Positions 61,773 through 64,000 of a stretch of 64,000 nucleotides of DNA are shown piece by piece. The notes under the pieces are model-generated. The model did no database searches and was not told where the DNA came from. It saw nothing but the letters and a program-made list of their open reading frames with translations. Position numbers and translations under genes: made by a program. How positions within the stretch are numbered: position 1 is the first letter of the stretch; each line of letters opens with the position of its first letter. The stretch is from Mycolicibacterium bacteremicum (lineage in GTDB: Bacteria > Actinomycetota > Actinomycetes > Mycobacteriales > Mycobacteriaceae), in NCBI RefSeq assembly GCF_002086115.1, contig NZ_MVHJ01000010.1, positions 1 through 64,000 on the forward strand. Direction: 5' to 3'.

Positions 61773-63083
61773 ATGCCGCCTCCCACAGACGTTTTCGCCG
61801 CCGACACGGCGGATGCGGTGTCGGACCGGCTGCTGGGCTTGTACGCCGAGGCGGCCGAGGTGATCGGCCAGCGCAACGCCCTCGACGGGCGGCTGGTGGA
61901 CATCGTCGCCGAGATCGACGGCGGCGACGGCCCCTCGCTGTGGGGTGACACCGGATGCCGATCGCTCCCGGAGCTGGTGGCCTGGCGGTTCGGCATGTCA
62001 CCACGCAACGCCCAAGTCATGGTCGCGATCGCCCAACGCATCGAGGCGTTCCCCCGCCTGGCCGACAGCCTGCGTGCAGGGCAGTTATCGGTCGACCAGT
62101 TCGGGGTGATCGCCGAACACGCCGCCGACGGCTCCGATGACCACTACGCCGAGCTGGCCAAAACCGCCACCGTCACCCAGCTGCGCACCGCGGTCAAACA
62201 GGAACCCCGCCCCGACCCCGAACCCGCACCGGAACCCAAACGGTCATTCAGCCGGATCGAGCAAGACGGGTACACCAGCTACCGGATCCGGCTGCCCAAG
62301 CTGGAGGCCGCGAAATTCAATGCCGCCCTCGACGGGCGCAAAGACGGGTTGATCGCCCAGTGGCGACGCGACCGCGACGCCCAAGCCGACCGTGACGCCG
62401 CGACCGTGCCGCAGGTGCGGATCGAGGATCAGGTCAGTGTGCCCACTGATCCGGCGCCGCCGTTCCCCGACAATGTGGACGCGTTCATGAGTGTCATCGA
62501 GGCCGGCTGGGACGCCGAGGCGGCCGCGCGGCCGCACGGGGCGCACACCACGGTGGTGGTGCACTACGACATCGAGAAGGCATCGGCGGCCCTGCACCTG
62601 GGACCGGTGCTCAGCGATGCTGATCGTCAGTTCCTGCTGTGTGACGCCACCTGTGAGGTGTGGCTGCAACGCCACGGTGTGCCGATGGGCTCCGGGCGTG
62701 CCACCCGCACCATCAGCCGACGGTTGCGGCGGGCGTTGGAGCACCGCGACCCGACCTGTGTGGTGCCCGGCTGCGGGGCCACCCGCGGGCTGCATGCCCA
62801 TCATCTGGTGCACTGGGAGCACGGCGGGCCCACCGAGCTGTGGAATCTGGTGTTGCTGTGCCCCTTTCACCACCGCCTGCATCACAAGGGTGAGATCACC
62901 CTGACCGGGCCCGCCGAGGCGCTGACCGTCACCGACTCCCAGGGCCGCACCCTGACCTCAGCGTCGCTGGCACGCCCACCCACCGGACCGCCACCGCATG
63001 TCGCACCATGCCGCGGACCATCGGGCGAGAAAGCCCACTGGTGGTGGTACACACCCTTCGAACCCAAGGCTGCCGACAACTGA
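61773..63083 (+). CDS. 13E12/DUF222 family protein with HNH endonuclease domain
   Basis: Protein of 436 residues of the REP13E12 repeat family (DUF222 + HNH) common in mycobacterial genomes. Seen: DUF222 N-terminus (LPELVAWRFGMSPRNAQVMVAIAQRI, in parts), then a C-terminal HNH site CVVPGCGATRGLHAHHLVHWEHGG and LCPFHHRLHHKG, with the Cys pair and catalytic His intact. These genes are thought to be old mobile or homing-type elements but no transposase, inverted ends or target repeat is visible here. Three bases from the partial permease, convergent. Confidence 0.85.
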   Translation: MPPPTDVFAADTADAVSDRLLGLYAEAAEVIGQRNALDGRLVDIVAEIDGGDGPSLWGDTGCRSLPELVAWRFGMSPRNAQVMVAIAQRIEAFPRLADSLRAGQLSVDQFGVIAEHAADGSDDHYAELAKTATVTQLRTAVKQEPRPDPEPAPEPKRSFSRIEQDGYTSYRIRLPKLEAAKFNAALDGRKDGLIAQWRRDRDAQADRDAATVPQVRIEDQVSVPTDPAPPFPDNVDAFMSVIEAGWDAEAAARPHGAHTTVVVHYDIEKASAALHLGPVLSDADRQFLLCDATCEVWLQRHGVPMGSGRATRTISRRLRRALEHRDPTCVVPGCGATRGLHAHHLVHWEHGGPTELWNLVLLCPFHHRLHHKGEITLTGPAEALTVTDSQGRTLTSASLARPPTGPPPHVAPCRGPSGEKAHWWWYTPFEPKAADN

Positions 63084-63086
63084 GCG

Positions 63087-64000
63087 CTACTCCGTGAGCG
63101 CCGGGGTGTCGCGGCGCAGTGTCCTTCCGAGGAAGAAGTCCGGGCGCCGGGCCCGCATCACCAGCATGAGCACCGCTCCGAGCGCCAGGATTCCGAAGCC
63201 GATGAAGAACACCAGCCCGATGCCGCCGATCGCTGCGCCGCTGCCGTTCTCGGGGTTCATGCTTTCCCCGATGGCGATGACGAACACGGTGGCCAGCATG
63301 ATCCCGCCCAGCAGCGGGAACAGGAACTTGAAGACGATATTGTGTGCGCTGGTGAATAGTTCGCGCCGGAAGAACCAGACACAGGCGAACGCCGTGATGC
63401 CGTAGTACCAGCAGATCATGATGCCCAGCGCGGCGATGGTGTCCCAGAGCGCGTTGTCGGACAACAGCTTCACCACCGTGTAGAAGCCGCCGGTCACCAC
63501 CCCGGCGACGACCGTCGAGTACACCGGGGTCAAGAAGCGCGGGCTCACCTCTGCGAAGCGGGACGGGAAAGCCTTATAGGCGCCCATCGCGAGCATGGCG
63601 CGGGCGGCCGGCAGGAAGGTGGTCTGCAGACTGGCCACCGATGAGGCGAAGACGGCCAGGTACAACAACGGCCCGAACCACGGTCCCAGCACCGGATCGG
63701 CCAGCGCGCCGAACACGTTCTCGGAGTTGTCCGGATTACCCAGACCCAGACCCTCGGCTCCGATGCCCGCGTACATCATCACCGCGACCGCGATCAGCAG
63801 GTATGTGATCAGAATCGATGTCACGCAGAGCAATCCGGCCCGCCCCGGCACCTTGGTCGGATCCTTGGACTCCTCCCCGAGGGTCAGACACGTGTCCCAC
63901 CCCCAGAACGCGAAGATCGAACCGGTGAGACCGACCGCGAATACCGCCAGTGTGAGACCGGTGAACGGGTTGAACCAATCCAGGTCGAAGCTCAGACCGG
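63087..64000 (-). CDS. APC superfamily permease (partial, cut by window edge)
   Basis: Only the C-terminal part (about 304 residues) is in the window; the frame is open to the last base. Reading on from the left, the part beyond 63851 gives LDWFNPFTGL, FAFWGWDTCLTLGEESKDP, so TM6 is included. Seen: ATFLPAARAMLAMG-type TM8 stretch and about six remaining helices ending in a charged tail. Same family and similar layout as the permease at 22059-23567 (compare WGWDxCLxxGEExK in both). The substrate is unknown. Confidence 0.85.
   Translation of the reverse strand, partial: GLSFDLDWFNPFTGLTLAVFAVGLTGSIFAFWGWDTCLTLGEESKDPTKVPGRAGLLCVTSILITYLLIAVAVMMYAGIGAEGLGLGNPDNSENVFGALADPVLGPWFGPLLYLAVFASSVASLQTTFLPAARAMLAMGAYKAFPSRFAEVSPRFLTPVYSTVVAGVVTGGFYTVVKLLSDNALWDTIAALGIMICWYYGITAFACVWFFRRELFTSAHNIVFKFLFPLLGGIMLATVFVIAIGESMNPENGSGAAIGGIGLVFFIGFGILALGAVLMLVMRARRPDFFLGRTLRRDTPALTE

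Noticed and set aside
61773..63083. 13E12-type gene as an active transposable element
   Set aside because: No transposase, terminal inverted repeats or target duplication can be seen; only the HNH/DUF222 gene is present.

Overview
This is a high-GC actinobacterial chromosome segment, and gene order makes it a fast-growing (environmental-type) Mycobacterium/Mycolicibacterium. From memory of the M. tuberculosis H37Rv map, the backbone follows Rv3305c to Rv3370c: amiA1-amiB1-punA-pmmB-upp, Rv3311, add-deoA-cdd, sdhCDAB, sigJ, an Rv3329-type aminotransferase, dacB1, Rv3335c-trpS, metC-metA-Rv3342, Rv3355c-folD, Rv3359, the mfp (pentapeptide/small GTPase) operon, spoU, Rv3368c-Rv3369 and dnaE2. 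The PE/PPE genes, sapM and toxin-antitoxin genes that interrupt this stretch in M. tuberculosis are absent. Other genes sit in their place, and these are the accessory parts of the window.

Layout. 1-9 kb: peptidase and nucleoside/sugar-phosphate metabolism, with two inserted regulator/effector pairs (TetR with an FAD monooxygenase; MarR with an AbrB-type membrane protein). 9-10.3 kb: a small EspC-like protein followed by a C40 (NlpC/P60) peptidase with a WXG-type N-terminus, which looks like a type VII secretion substrate pair. 11.6-14.6 kb: nucleoside salvage (add, deoA, cdd). 14.7-18.2 kb: succinate dehydrogenase. 18.3-20.4 kb: a DUF559 protein between related hairpins, and an AI-2E/PerM permease. 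20.4-22 kb: an ECF41 sigma factor (SigJ) facing a carboxymuconolactone-decarboxylase gene with a matching promoter. 22-28 kb: a probable amine-catabolism locus (permease, Usp, aldehyde dehydrogenase, Lrp, aminotransferase). 28-38 kb: dacB1, a guanidine-III riboswitch with a Gdx exporter, trpS, xth and monomeric isocitrate dehydrogenase. 38-43 kb: a SAM-IV riboswitch with methionine biosynthesis, then folD. 44-47 kb: an FHA-domain ABC exporter like Rv1747. 47-53 kb: acyl-CoA dehydrogenase with its TetR, then mfpA-E. 53-60 kb: methyltransferases, nitroreductase, and SOS-controlled dnaE2 divergent from a degenerate GGDEF protein. 60-64 kb: regulator/SDR pair, a 13E12-type HNH protein, and a permease cut by the window edge.

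Regulation is unusually readable. Two riboswitches, one LexA box, one ECF41 promoter, several palindromic operators between regulators and their divergent partners, and a set of long hairpins at gene ends can all be seen directly. Three of the hairpins share a core sequence. I recognised no tRNA, rRNA, CRISPR array, prophage or complete insertion sequence. The only gene-free stretch over 300 bases (37933-38348) holds the SAM-IV riboswitch. Family and locus names come from recognised motifs and remembered gene order, not from a database search.
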